Positions 16,785 through 24,856 of a stretch of DNA of 47,789 nucleotides are shown here, piece by piece. The stretch is from Oscillospiraceae bacterium (GTDB lineage Bacteria; Bacillota; Clostridia; Oscillospirales; Oscillospiraceae). A model generated the notes under the pieces. That model had not been told where the DNA came from. It worked only from the letters and a program-made list of their open reading frames with translations, and did no database searches. Both the position numbers and the translations under genes were made by a program. The stretch covers positions 1-47,789 of the forward strand of contig JAISHS010000026.1 of NCBI GenBank assembly GCA_031262405.1. Direction: 5' to 3'. Every line of letters starts with the position of its first letter. Within the stretch, counting starts at the first letter, position 1.

Positions 16785-16813
16785 TTGAATTTCATGCCTT
16801 GTTGTGGTATGCT
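16785..16813 (+). promoter_or_regulatory. probable dUTPase promoter
   Basis: TTGAAT (16785-16790) and TATGCT (16808-16813) are spaced by 17 nt. The -10 box is a weak match. The leader would be about 30 nt and contains GAGGTG. Confidence 0.45.
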
Positions 16814-16850
16814 TGCGGTGCTTAAAAAAGACAGATATTGAGGTGTGCTT

Positions 16851-17288
16851 ATGAACATATTACCGGTGAAGCTGCTAAGGGCGAATGCGAAGGCGCCGGA
16901 GCGCGCAACTTTGGGCAGCGTCGGCTATGACCTTTCCGCCTGTATAGACGAGCCTGTTACGATTGAGCCCGGAGACACGGAAATGGTCGGCTCCGGCATT
17001 GCGATCGGGCTGGAGCCGGGCTTTGCCGCCTTTGTCTATGCGCGCAGCGGGCTGGGGATAAAAAAGGGGATCATTCCGGCTAACTGCGTCGGGGTTATAG
17101 ACTCCGACTACCGCGGGGAGATTAAAATCGGTCTGCGCAACGCCTCGCGGGAGGCTTTTACCGTGCGCGACGGGGACAGGATAGCGCAGATGGTGATTTC
17201 GCGGGTCGAGACCCCCGCTGTTGAGACACGCGGGGAGCTTGACGACACCTCGCGCGGCAGCGGCGGCTTCGGCTCCACAGGGCAATAA
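16851..17288 (+). CDS. dut: deoxyuridine 5'-triphosphate nucleotidohydrolase (dUTPase)
   Basis: Hydrolyses dUTP to dUMP and pyrophosphate, keeping uracil out of DNA and feeding thymidylate synthesis. All five motifs of the trimeric family are present in order: GSVGYDLSA, YARSGLGIK, GVIDSDYRGEI, DGDRIAQMVI and the C-terminal RGSGGFGSTG that closes over the active site. The length of 145 aa is normal. The ATG at 16851 is chosen because GAGG lies 7 nt before it; the GTG two codons upstream overlaps that site. It is divergent from the NRPS operon and followed by a terminator, so it is probably a single-gene unit. Confidence 0.95.
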   Translation: MNILPVKLLRANAKAPERATLGSVGYDLSACIDEPVTIEPGDTEMVGSGIAIGLEPGFAAFVYARSGLGIKKGIIPANCVGVIDSDYRGEIKIGLRNASREAFTVRDGDRIAQMVISRVETPAVETRGELDDTSRGSGGFGSTGQ

Positions 17289-17292
17289 CTTT

Positions 17293-17321
17293 GGCGGGAA
17301 AGGGCAGAGCCCTTTCCCGCC
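17293..17321 (+). terminator. terminator after dut
   Basis: A GGCGGGAAAGGG stem (17293-17304) pairs perfectly with 17310-17321, with one more C-G pair possible inside. The tail GGTTTGGTT is moderately T-rich. Confidence 0.65.
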
Positions 17322-17343
17322 GGTTTGGTTACAGCCCTGTAAT

Positions 17344-17372
17344 TTGACAAGGGACGAGCTTTAGTGTATAAT
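17344..17372 (+). promoter_or_regulatory. consensus promoter of the SpoIID-SLH gene
   Basis: Perfect TTGACA (17344-17349) and perfect TATAAT (17367-17372) with 17-nt spacing. Unlike the NRPS promoter, it leaves a normal leader of about 36 nt with an AGGAGG site. Confidence 0.85.
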
Positions 17373-17415
17373 TAGAACAGGTTTTGCGATTTAACTCTAT
17401 ATAGGAGGAAAAATT

Positions 17416-19263
17416 GTGACAAAATGGCTGAAAAAATGTCTTATTATGACATTTGTCGCGGCTCTGCTCATGGCTCTTTTCCTGCCGGGAACGGCCTCGG
17501 CTGCGGACTATAAAAACCAAATAGTTAAGGTGGGCATAAACTCTCCGCTCAGAAGCGCATATCCCTCGGTGCCGTACATAACCCTTAAAAATGCGACCGG
17601 TTTCAAGGTCGGTCAGTTTGACGCCAATCGGCAGTTTAGCGCCTCGAATTCACTCGGAGCTACTACCATAACAGTGCAGCCCAGCTACGGCGGCTTTGTA
17701 ATCATGGGCGCATCGGGCGAGACTCTTTTGAGCCTTAGCTCCTCTAAAATCGGCGTAATGCCGGTCTCCGCGACGGAAGCGGGCACGACCTATACCAGAC
17801 CCTCCGGTTACGGGGCGAGCGCGGCCTATTACGGCGGCTTTGAGCTTGTCCTCTCCGCCAGCGGGGGCGTAATGTCGGTTATAAACTATGTGGATATAGA
17901 CGACTATGTCAAGGGCGTTATCCCCTATGAGGTCTCCGCCTCCTGGGCTTTGGAGGCCTTGAAGGCGCAGGCCGTCTGCGCGCGCACCTATGCGCTGTAT
18001 AATAAAAACGGGGCGAGCTCTTACGGCTTTGACGTGTGCAACACCAGCTATAATCAGGTTTACGGAGGCGTTTATACAAGGGACGGTACCTATTATAAGG
18101 ATCGCACCGACTCCGCCGTCAATGCGACGTCCGGCGAGTGCATTCTATATAACGGCAGCCTGATTTCCGCTATGTACAGCGCCGCCAGCGGAGGCGCAAC
18201 GGAGGACTCTGAGAATCTCTACGGTAATGTAGTTCCCTATCTTAGGGGCGTGGAGGATACATATGAGCAGACGCCCTCTACCTATACCTACAGCGGCAGC
18301 TTCACCGCCGCAGAGCTTTATTCAAAGGTGCAGTCCAGAATCTCGGGGCTTTACGATATAGCAGACGTCGACTGTACATATACCCGAATGGGAAATATGC
18401 TGAGCGTTACCTTCACGGACTCTTACGGGAATACGAAAACCTATTCCAAGGCGGACTGCTTGACGCTGCTCAGAAGCTTTACCGCCTATACCAGCTTGAG
18501 ATTTACGATCACAATGGATTCGTCAACCGGACTCTATACCGTATCCTCTAAGGGCAGCGGCCACAACCTCGGAATGAGTCAATACGGCGCGAAGGGCATG
18601 GCGGAGGCGGGCTTTACATATGATGAAATCCTCTTCCACTACTACACGGGCATAACGCTCGCCTCCGGCAAAACCAAGCCTGTTGACCCGGGTCCCGGGG
18701 AGGACGGCTTTACCGACGTAAAACAGGGCGATTGGTTCTATGACGCCGTGATGTTTGTTGTAAATCACGAGCCCGTACTCTTTAGGGGTACGAGCGACAC
18801 GATCTTTGCCCCGGACACGCCCATGACGAGAGCTATGTTCGTGACGGTACTCGGCAGAGCCGCCGAAATTGACGACTCAGCCTTCGCGTCGGGGAGCAGC
18901 TTCTCAGACGTGCCCTCGGGGAAGTATTACACGGGATATGTCGCTTGGGCGGCGCAAAATGGGATTGTGAACGGCTATTCCGACGGCACCTTCCATCCTG
19001 AATCCACCGTGAATCGGGAGGAGATGTGCGTGATGCTAGGCCGCTTTGCAAGGCTGCAAAATGTCACGCTCAAGACGGACTCGACGACTCCCGCGTTTAC
19101 GGACGCCGCGAGCATCAGCAGCTGGGCTACAGAGGACGTGGACGCCATGCGTCTGGCGGGAATCGTCTCGGGTAAGGGCTCCGGCGTCTTCGCCCCGAAG
19201 GACCCCTGCAGAAGAGCGGAGGTTGCGAAGGTGCTAATGAGCTTTTTGACAGATAATAGATAA
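17416..19263 (+). CDS. secreted SpoIID/LytB-domain protein with three SLH repeats
   Basis: Exported cell-wall protein of 615 aa. A signal peptide (about 1-29, ending in ASA before ADYKN) is followed by a SpoIID/LytB domain (roughly 150-415). Recognisable blocks are GVIPYEVSASWALEALKAQA, SAASGGATEDSENLYG and GSGHNLGMSQYGAKGMA; SpoIID proteins are lytic transglycosylases that cut denuded glycan. After a Pro/Gly linker come three SLH repeats (FTDVKQGDWFY, FSDVPSGKYYTGYVAW, FTDAASISSWA), which bind secondary cell-wall polymers. The SLH anchor argues for a vegetative surface enzyme, not the forespore-engulfment SpoIID. GTG start, 7 nt after AGGAGG, under a consensus promoter. The stop codon lies inside a GATAATAGATA repeat. 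Confidence 0.88.
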   Translation: MTKWLKKCLIMTFVAALLMALFLPGTASAADYKNQIVKVGINSPLRSAYPSVPYITLKNATGFKVGQFDANRQFSASNSLGATTITVQPSYGGFVIMGASGETLLSLSSSKIGVMPVSATEAGTTYTRPSGYGASAAYYGGFELVLSASGGVMSVINYVDIDDYVKGVIPYEVSASWALEALKAQAVCARTYALYNKNGASSYGFDVCNTSYNQVYGGVYTRDGTYYKDRTDSAVNATSGECILYNGSLISAMYSAASGGATEDSENLYGNVVPYLRGVEDTYEQTPSTYTYSGSFTAAELYSKVQSRISGLYDIADVDCTYTRMGNMLSVTFTDSYGNTKTYSKADCLTLLRSFTAYTSLRFTITMDSSTGLYTVSSKGSGHNLGMSQYGAKGMAEAGFTYDEILFHYYTGITLASGKTKPVDPGPGEDGFTDVKQGDWFYDAVMFVVNHEPVLFRGTSDTIFAPDTPMTRAMFVTVLGRAAEIDDSAFASGSSFSDVPSGKYYTGYVAWAAQNGIVNGYSDGTFHPESTVNREEMCVMLGRFARLQNVTLKTDSTTPAFTDAASISSWATEDVDAMRLAGIVSGKGSGVFAPKDPCRRAEVAKVLMSFLTDNR

Positions 19264-19285
19264 GGGATATTAGATAATAGATAGG
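19251..19285 (+). repeat. GATAATAGATA-type repeat at a gene end
   Basis: AT-rich direct repeats of AGATAATAGATA and TTAGATAATAGATAG overlap the end and stop codon of the SpoIID-SLH gene. Relatives occur at 30102-30150, 41269-41287, 43895-43922 and 46643-46676, always behind plus-strand genes. Confidence 0.7.
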
Positions 19286-19312
19286 TTGTGCCGCCGAAGG
19301 CGGCGACATGAT

Positions 19313-19344
19313 AAAGAACCGCTCTGCTACGGGAGCGGTTCTTT
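19313..19344. terminator. terminator between convergent genes
   Basis: AAAGAACCGCTC (19313-19324) pairs perfectly with 19333-19344 around an 8-nt loop. It lies between the SpoIID-SLH gene and the convergent membrane-protein gene. The A-rich and T-rich flanks of the stem suit termination from both sides. Confidence 0.7.
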
Positions 19345-19363
19345 AGCTTTGATTAAATAAGTT

Positions 19364-20155
19364 TTATTTCAAGCGCGAATGAAGAAGTTCCACGCGGGCA
19401 GCTTCTATTTCAGGTGTAAGTTTATTTGCCAGCTGTAGGTAAAGCCATATAATATCATCGATGCTTGTATCGCTTCTGGATTTGTTAATCATCTTAAATT
19501 TTTTTAATGGACGCACAATGTTAGGCGTCAAAACGTTTTTCCAAATTTCGTTATGGCAATTTTCATTTGTCAAATCAATTGTTTTACTTTTATTTTTTTC
19601 GTCTAATTCTAAATGATCTTTAACAGAGTGCCAGTTACATAGCGGCGCTTTGCATGCATCTTCAAAATTAATTCCTTTGTATTTAAAAAAACTTATAGTT
19701 ATATATGTAATATAGATCATAGAGCAGACCGTAATGGAGAGAAAAATAATCCAAATGAATGTATCAAAATTTTCCATGGGTTTAGCCATAATGGCAACCA
19801 TTCCTATAATACCAATTATCAAAGGTAATAAACTTATTAATAATTGCTTTATGTAATTTTTGGTCTTTTTTTTCACCTCCCGATCGATACAATCCTTACA
19901 GCTATTCACTCGAATGAAGCCCATAAAACATTTTCTATAAGTGCTATTATCTCCTGCTAAACCTAGCAATACGGCCCCGAGTACGCCTGCGAGTACACCT
20001 CCGAGTAAGACTCCGATAATCACGCCGACTATTAATCCTCCAGCTATTTTTCCCATATTTTCGGCTGCCCGTACCCTATTTCCCTTTGAAATACTCGCCC
20101 AAACCGCGAAATCCTCGCTGTATACCGCTTCGTTTTCACAATGATTACATTTCAT
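19364..20155 (-). CDS. uncharacterised membrane protein with two CxxC pairs, 263 aa
   Basis: Function unknown. The N terminus has a CNHC pair (residues 3-6), suggesting a small zinc-binding head. Next is a glycine-rich hydrophobic segment (about 35-68, with GKIAGGLIVGVIIGV and GGVLAGVLGAV) resembling a glycine-zipper helix pair. A second pair, SCKDCID, precedes two further membrane helices (about 105-160), followed by a charged soluble tail ending in a helical ELLHSRLK. A GAGGTG ribosome binding site precedes the ATG. The gene is clearly AT-richer than its neighbours and uses many AAA, ATA and AAT codons, suggesting horizontal acquisition. It stands alone between the SpoIID-SLH gene and the TetR-containing operon. 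Confidence 0.72.
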   Translation of the reverse strand: MKCNHCENEAVYSEDFAVWASISKGNRVRAAENMGKIAGGLIVGVIIGVLLGGVLAGVLGAVLLGLAGDNSTYRKCFMGFIRVNSCKDCIDREVKKKTKNYIKQLLISLLPLIIGIIGMVAIMAKPMENFDTFIWIIFLSITVCSMIYITYITISFFKYKGINFEDACKAPLCNWHSVKDHLELDEKNKSKTIDLTNENCHNEIWKNVLTPNIVRPLKKFKMINKSRSDTSIDDIIWLYLQLANKLTPEIEAARVELLHSRLK

Positions 20156-20311
20156 AAACGCACCTCACACTAATTTATTTATACCGATTGTAGCACATCA
20201 AAAACGAAAAAACCTATGATGCCAGTATAAAAACCGAAATTTTTTATAAAAATGTAATTTTTGTTTAATTTTACCAATCGCAGGTGGAAAGCGTTAGCAG
20301 AATTGCGAGGA

Positions 20312-20932
20312 TTATTGCAGGGTGCTCAACACAAATTCCTTGGTTTCGCGGAACATGTCTCCGGCTTTGTATACCGTTTCGTAGCCCATGCCCTCGAGAG
20401 CGTGGATCAGAGAGCCGGATGCGACGCTGTTCATTATCATGGTTGCCAAGGCTCCCGAGTCAAACGGCGCAACCCACTGCTTTTCGATGCAGTAATCGAA
20501 GGCTCGGCGCATATAATCTATGCCGCGCTTCATATATACGTCGTTATAGAGACGCCGCGCCCTCTCATCGCGGAACTGTTCAACCGACAAGACCGTCACG
20601 CCGTAATAGATAAACATATGATAGACTTCCATAAGCTCGCTGAACATACATTCAACCATTTCCCTGAGCGAGGTTGTCTGAGAGATTTTCGCGTCCAGCC
20701 TTGTGTAATAGTCGTTGTAGACGCTCTCAATCTTGTTTAATATGTCCGTGAAGATTTCGTCCTTGCTATCATAGTGGTAGTAGAGGGACGAGGCCTTGAT
20801 GCCGACCATTTTTGCTATGTCCCGCACGGAAACCGCGACATAGCCGCGCTTGGCGAAGAGCTGTACCGCCACGAGCAGTATGCGCTCCTTTGTGTCTCTG
20901 GTGCTGCTCAAATCGACGAGTGGGAATTCCAT
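20312..20932 (-). CDS. TetR/AcrR-family transcriptional regulator
   Basis: A 206-aa one-component repressor. The N-terminal helix-turn-helix (about 14-60) has the standard order: KERILLVAVQLFAKRGY, VSVRDIAKMVGIKASSLYYHYDSKDEIF. The C-terminal part (60-206) is the all-helical ligand-binding and dimer domain; its ligand cannot be read from sequence. It is the last gene of the minus-strand run containing the M24 peptidase, 41 nt after that stop codon with no visible terminator. It may therefore be co-transcribed and control this operon or a distant target. The ATG follows GGGAG by about 8 nt. Confidence 0.88.
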   Translation of the reverse strand: MEFPLVDLSSTRDTKERILLVAVQLFAKRGYVAVSVRDIAKMVGIKASSLYYHYDSKDEIFTDILNKIESVYNDYYTRLDAKISQTTSLREMVECMFSELMEVYHMFIYYGVTVLSVEQFRDERARRLYNDVYMKRGIDYMRRAFDYCIEKQWVAPFDSGALATMIMNSVASGSLIHALEGMGYETVYKAGDMFRETKEFVLSTLQ

Positions 20933-20973
20933 CTTCTGTTCTCCCTTTGCTAAAAAGTGTTTTGCTATCCTCT

Positions 20974-22041
20974 CTATAGAACTATCAGTGATTTCGGCGC
21001 GTGGGTCAGGTTCTCGCAGCCCGTTTGAGTAACGAGGAGCAGGTCCTCAATGCGCACGCCGAAGCGGCCGGGCAGATAGATTCCCGGCTCGCAGGTGATG
21101 ACAGCACCGGCGGGAATTTCCGCCGCGCCGCGCGGGGAGGCGCTGGGCTCCTCGTGGATATCGAGACCCAAGCAGTGTCCCAGACCATGGCCGAAAAAGT
21201 CGCCGTAGCCCTCTTTTGCAATAAGCTTACGCGCCGCGCCGTCCACAGCTTTTCCCGAAGCCCCGGCGCGAAGCGCGGAAATGCCCGCCGCCTGCGCACG
21301 GAGAACTATGTCATAGACCCGCCTCATCTCGTCTGTCGCGTAGCCGAGCGCAAGCGTGCGAGTCATGTCGGAGCAGTAGCCGTTTACCTTGCAGCCGAAG
21401 TCGACTGTTATGAAGTCGCCGTGCCGGAGCCGTCTGTCGCCGGGGACGCCGTGGGGAAGGCTTGAGCGTTCGCCCGAGACGCAAATGGTCTCAAACGCCG
21501 CGCCCTGCCCGCCGCCTCGCATCATTTGATATTCCAGCTCTGCGGCGATTTCGCGCTCGCTTACCCCCTCACGAAGCAGCGGGAGCGTAGAATCGAGCGC
21601 CTTTTCCGCGATGCGCTGCGCCGCGACGATATTTTCTATCTCATACGGCTCCTTGATCTGACGCAGCGACTTTGTGAGGCTCTGCGCGGGCACGAACTCC
21701 ACGCCCAGCTCGGTCTCAAGCCGCTTATACTGCGCGAAGCTGAGGCTCTCCTCTTGAACGCCGATTGATTTTATACCGGCTTCTGCTAAAAGCTCGCGCA
21801 GGAGCGCTCCCGCGCTTTGCTTCGCCGAGACCTCCAGCACCCGCGTGTCCCTTGCCGTCTCTCGCGCCGCCTCGGTATAGCGCGAATCGGTGAGCAGGAA
21901 AGCTTTTTCGGGCAGTATGAGCACGTAGCCATAGGAGGAGGCAAAGCCCGCGGCGTACTGCCTGTCCGTCGGCGCCGTGAGCAGCAACGCATTGAGACTC
22001 GCGCGTGTTAATGCCTTTTGTATTTTAGCTATGTTTGACAC
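20974..22041 (-). CDS. pepP: M24-family Xaa-Pro aminopeptidase
   Basis: Metallopeptidase that removes N-terminal residues before proline, completing degradation of proline-containing peptides in the cytoplasm. It has an N-terminal creatinase-like domain (about 1-125) and a C-terminal pita-bread domain. Metal ligands appear in order: Asp in TVDFG, Asp in CSDMTRT, His in GHGLGHCLG, Glu in TCEPGIY and Glu in RIEDL. The length of 355 aa is typical. The frame is open from a TTG five codons earlier, but that codon overlaps the GAGGAA ribosome binding site. The GTG at 22041, about 8 nt after the site and 4 nt after the YqeG stop codon, is the better start. Gene symbol by family resemblance only. Confidence 0.9.
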   Translation of the reverse strand: MSNIAKIQKALTRASLNALLLTAPTDRQYAAGFASSYGYVLILPEKAFLLTDSRYTEAARETARDTRVLEVSAKQSAGALLRELLAEAGIKSIGVQEESLSFAQYKRLETELGVEFVPAQSLTKSLRQIKEPYEIENIVAAQRIAEKALDSTLPLLREGVSEREIAAELEYQMMRGGGQGAAFETICVSGERSSLPHGVPGDRRLRHGDFITVDFGCKVNGYCSDMTRTLALGYATDEMRRVYDIVLRAQAAGISALRAGASGKAVDGAARKLIAKEGYGDFFGHGLGHCLGLDIHEEPSASPRGAAEIPAGAVITCEPGIYLPGRFGVRIEDLLLVTQTGCENLTHAPKSLIVL

Positions 22042-22045
22042 TTTG

Positions 22046-22552
22046 TTATTCCTCAAAGTCCTTTAGTGTTTTTGCCCGCTTGCGAAAGGGGCGCTCGACG
22101 CGATAGCGCAGGCGAATAAAGGGATTTTTCAGGCTGAGCGGTCTCACCAAAATGGAAAAGAGCCCGGAGCGGTTTCCGCAGAGCACGTCCGTGAAGATTT
22201 GATCGCCCGCGATCGCAACCTGCGCGGCGGAAAGAGCCTTGTCTTCCAGCAGCTGCTCTACAGCCCCCGTGAGGGGCTTTTTTGCGTTTCCGATCCAGCC
22301 GACGCCCAAGAATTCGGCGAAGCTTTTTGGCCGCTTGCCGCGATTGTTGGAGAAGATGAAGGGCTCGATTCCGGCCTCCGACAGCTGCTGCATCCAGACC
22401 CGAAGAGTCTCGTCCGCGCGGCTGCCGCCGTAGGGCGCGAGGGTGTTATCCAAGTCCAGCAAGAGGAGCCTGACGCCCAGCTTCGTGAGAAGCCGCGCGT
22501 CAAGCTCATATATGCTGTCTATAACAAGGTCGGGGGCGGGGTATTTAAACAT
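22046..22552 (-). CDS. yqeG: YqeG-family HAD phosphatase
   Basis: A 168-aa HAD-superfamily IIIA phosphatase. Motif I is LLLDLDNTLAPYG, motif II is FSNN, the Lys lies in NAKKPLTGAV, and motif III is VAIAGDQIFTDVLCGN. The family is conserved across Firmicutes and related to phosphatidylglycerophosphate phosphatases, so a role in phospholipid synthesis is possible. The N terminus, FKYPAPDLVIDSIYELD, is typical of the group. The ATG follows GGAG by 5 nt. The stop codon lies 4 nt before the GTG of the aminopeptidase, so the two are co-translated. Confidence 0.9.
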   Translation of the reverse strand: MFKYPAPDLVIDSIYELDARLLTKLGVRLLLLDLDNTLAPYGGSRADETLRVWMQQLSEAGIEPFIFSNNRGKRPKSFAEFLGVGWIGNAKKPLTGAVEQLLEDKALSAAQVAIAGDQIFTDVLCGNRSGLFSILVRPLSLKNPFIRLRYRVERPFRKRAKTLKDFEE

Positions 22553-22603
22553 CGTTACTCCGGTTTTTGAAATTGGCTTTTGTAAATTATATGGGCTGCC
22601 GGT

Positions 22604-23890
22604 CTAAACATTCTCTAAAGCTTGAGCCAGATCGCCGATGATATCTTCGGCGTCCTCGATTCCGACGGAGAGGCGTATGAGGTCTGCCGGAATGCCGGCC
22701 GCTTCGAGCTCTGCGTCCGAGAGCTGACGGTGGGTGGCGTTGGCGGGGTGCAGGACGCAGGAGTGCGCGTCCGCGACGTGTGTGGCTATGATGGCGACCT
22801 TGAGGGCGCTCATCATCTTCTCGGCGGCGGCACGCCCGCCCTTTACGCCGAAGGAGACCACGCCGCAGGAGCCATTCGGCATATATTTTTGCGCCAAGGT
22901 ATAGTCGCGGCTCGAGGGCAGACCCGGGAAATTGACCCAGGCGATTTTGTCGTGCGCCTGCAGAAATTCGGCGACGGCCTGAGCGTTTTCGCAGTGGCGC
23001 TTCATGCGCAGGTGCAGGGACTCCAGCCCCAGTCCGACGACATAGGCGCTCTGCGCGGAGGGCGACGCGCCGAAGTCGCGCATGAGCTGAGCCACGCACT
23101 TAGTTATAAACGCGCCGCCTAGTCCGAAGCGCTCGGCATAGACTATGCCGTGATAGCTGTCGTCCGGCGTGGTTAGTCCCGGGAACTTTTCGGCGTGAGC
23201 GAGCCAGTCGAAGCGGCCGGCGTCGACGATTGCGCCGCCGACGGTGGAGGCGTGGCCGTCCATGTATTTCGTAGTCGAGTGGGTTACTATGTCCGCGCCC
23301 CACTCAATCGGGCGGCAGTTGATGGGCGTGGGGAAGGTGTTGTCGATGATAAAGGGCACGCCGTGGCTGTGCGCGGCGTTGGCGAAGCGCTCAATGTCGA
23401 GCACCGTGAGGTTGGGGTTGGCGACGCTCTCGCCGAAGACGCATTTGGTGTTGGGCTTGAAGGCGGCATCCAATTCTGCATCGCTGCAATACGGTGAGAC
23501 GAAGGTAAAATCAAGACCCATCTTGCGCATTGTTACGTTGAAGAGGTTATAGGTTCCGCCGTAGATGCTCGAGGAGCAGACGACATGGCCGCCCTGATTG
23601 CAGATATTGAAGACCGCGAAGAAATTCGCCGCCTGTCCGGAGCTTGTGAGCATCCCGGCCGTGCCGCCCTCGAGCGCGGTTATACGCGCGGCGACATGGT
23701 CGCAGGTGGGGTTTTGCAGGCGGCTGTAAAAGTAACCGCTTGCCTCCAGATCGAAGAGCTTGCCCATGTGCTCGCTTGTGTCATATTTGAAGGTGGTGCT
23801 CTGAATAATGGGGATCTGGCGCGGCTGCCCGTTGCCGGGGGCGTAGCCGCCCTGTACGCAGATGGTTCCGATGTTTGGCTTCTTTGACAT
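22604..23890 (-). CDS. metY: O-acetylhomoserine sulfhydrylase / PLP-dependent Cys-Met enzyme
   Basis: A 428-aa Cys/Met-metabolism PLP enzyme. It probably converts O-acetylhomoserine and sulfide (or methanethiol) to homocysteine (or methionine) in the cytoplasm. The PLP-binding lysine is Lys208 in THSTTKYMDGH. Tyr55 and Arg57 (YFYSRLQNPT) contact the cofactor phosphate of the partner subunit, and IIDNTF holds the Asp that pairs with the pyridine nitrogen. Length and the conserved start (GTICVQGGYAP) fit the MetY branch better than cystathionine enzymes (about 380 aa), but a methionine gamma-lyase role is not excluded. GGAGG lies about 7 nt before the ATG. It is 27 nt behind the GerMN gene. Confidence 0.87.
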   Translation of the reverse strand: MSKKPNIGTICVQGGYAPGNGQPRQIPIIQSTTFKYDTSEHMGKLFDLEASGYFYSRLQNPTCDHVAARITALEGGTAGMLTSSGQAANFFAVFNICNQGGHVVCSSSIYGGTYNLFNVTMRKMGLDFTFVSPYCSDAELDAAFKPNTKCVFGESVANPNLTVLDIERFANAAHSHGVPFIIDNTFPTPINCRPIEWGADIVTHSTTKYMDGHASTVGGAIVDAGRFDWLAHAEKFPGLTTPDDSYHGIVYAERFGLGGAFITKCVAQLMRDFGASPSAQSAYVVGLGLESLHLRMKRHCENAQAVAEFLQAHDKIAWVNFPGLPSSRDYTLAQKYMPNGSCGVVSFGVKGGRAAAEKMMSALKVAIIATHVADAHSCVLHPANATHRQLSDAELEAAGIPADLIRLSVGIEDAEDIIGDLAQALENV

Positions 23891-23917
23891 TTTACAACCT
23901 CCAATTAGTATTGCTTA

Positions 23918-24856
23918 TTAGTATATCGCTGCGCCGATTAGCGACGCGCGTCTGGTGAGCGGGCGCGAGACATCCGTGGTTCCCAGAACGGCAGAGCCCA
24001 TGTTCTGCGCGAAAATCTGGACGCTGTCGACCTCCGGCAGATTTGTCAGGGAGTTCACCACGGAATAGATGGTGAGGTTAATTACCGCCGTGTCCTCCTG
24101 TGCGATTTCCAGAAACTCCGAGGAGAAGTTCACCCGACACACGCCGTCTTGAGTGTAGACGGAGAGCACGACAGTGTCTTCGGGAATCGCCGAGTAGAGC
24201 TTTTCGCTGGAGGGGCCCGCCAAGAGCAAATCCATTATCAGCCTCTCGGGCGAGGCGTCGTCCCCGGGATTGATATCGGCATATTCGGCGGACATAACCG
24301 CCTGATCCAGCCTTGGGAAATATAACCGTACCTGCGCCTGAGCGCCGCTCACAACCGTGTTATAGAGCAGGATTTCCTCTGAGGAAAGGCGCACCGTGAC
24401 GGAGTTGTCCTCTGTGTGGAGGCGGACGAAATCTACCCCGGGAAGCGAGCACATTGTGAGCGCGACGGCGCCCTCTAAAAGCGATTTTTCCATGCCCTCG
24501 AGCTTGGCGTAGGGAGCGCTCATGAGCACATCCACAGTGTGACCGGCGAGGGTCGCCCGCGTTATATTGACGTCCGGCGGAAGCGCGCTTACAAGAGAGG
24601 GGTCCTCCGGTGCGCTGCGCAGGGCGAGAGCCGCGCCCATTACGATATCGTCGCCCTCGGTGTACGGAATTTTCTCCGCGCGCAGAAGCTGACTACCAGG
24701 GCTGACAGAGGAGACAATTCTCCGATAGACCTCGATATACTCCTGCTCCGAGTCGGCTCGCGGAATGGTCGAGCACGCCGAGAGACAGATCAAGACCAGT
24801 GCCGCTGTCAGCGCGACTGCCCGCCGCGCACTCGGGGCTTTTAAGAAGCGCCTCAT
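23918..24856 (-). CDS. GerMN-domain lipoprotein, 312 aa
   Basis: Exported lipoprotein. The signal sequence ends in the lipobox LSAC, so Cys should be lipidated. The remainder contains two GerMN-like segments of the type found in GerM and in LpqB. The first runs from about residue 85 (ALALRSAPEDPSLVSALPPDVNI) and the second from about 190 (LIMDLLLAGPSSEKLYSAIPEDT, CRVNFSSEF, INLTIYSVVNSLTNLPEVDSVQIF). The frame opens five codons earlier, but that ATG overlaps the GGAGG site; the ATG at 24856 overlaps the kinase stop (ATGA). The pairing with a sensor kinase and response regulator recalls the MtrAB-LpqB arrangement of actinobacteria, so it may modulate the sensor. This is inferred from gene order. 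Confidence 0.83.
   Translation of the reverse strand: MRRFLKAPSARRAVALTAALVLICLSACSTIPRADSEQEYIEVYRRIVSSVSPGSQLLRAEKIPYTEGDDIVMGAALALRSAPEDPSLVSALPPDVNITRATLAGHTVDVLMSAPYAKLEGMEKSLLEGAVALTMCSLPGVDFVRLHTEDNSVTVRLSSEEILLYNTVVSGAQAQVRLYFPRLDQAVMSAEYADINPGDDASPERLIMDLLLAGPSSEKLYSAIPEDTVVLSVYTQDGVCRVNFSSEFLEIAQEDTAVINLTIYSVVNSLTNLPEVDSVQIFAQNMGSAVLGTTDVSRPLTRRASLIGAAIY

Noticed and set aside
17416-19263. Sporulation SpoIID of the engulfment complex
   Set aside because: Three SLH repeats and a vegetative-type consensus promoter fit a surface-anchored relative better.
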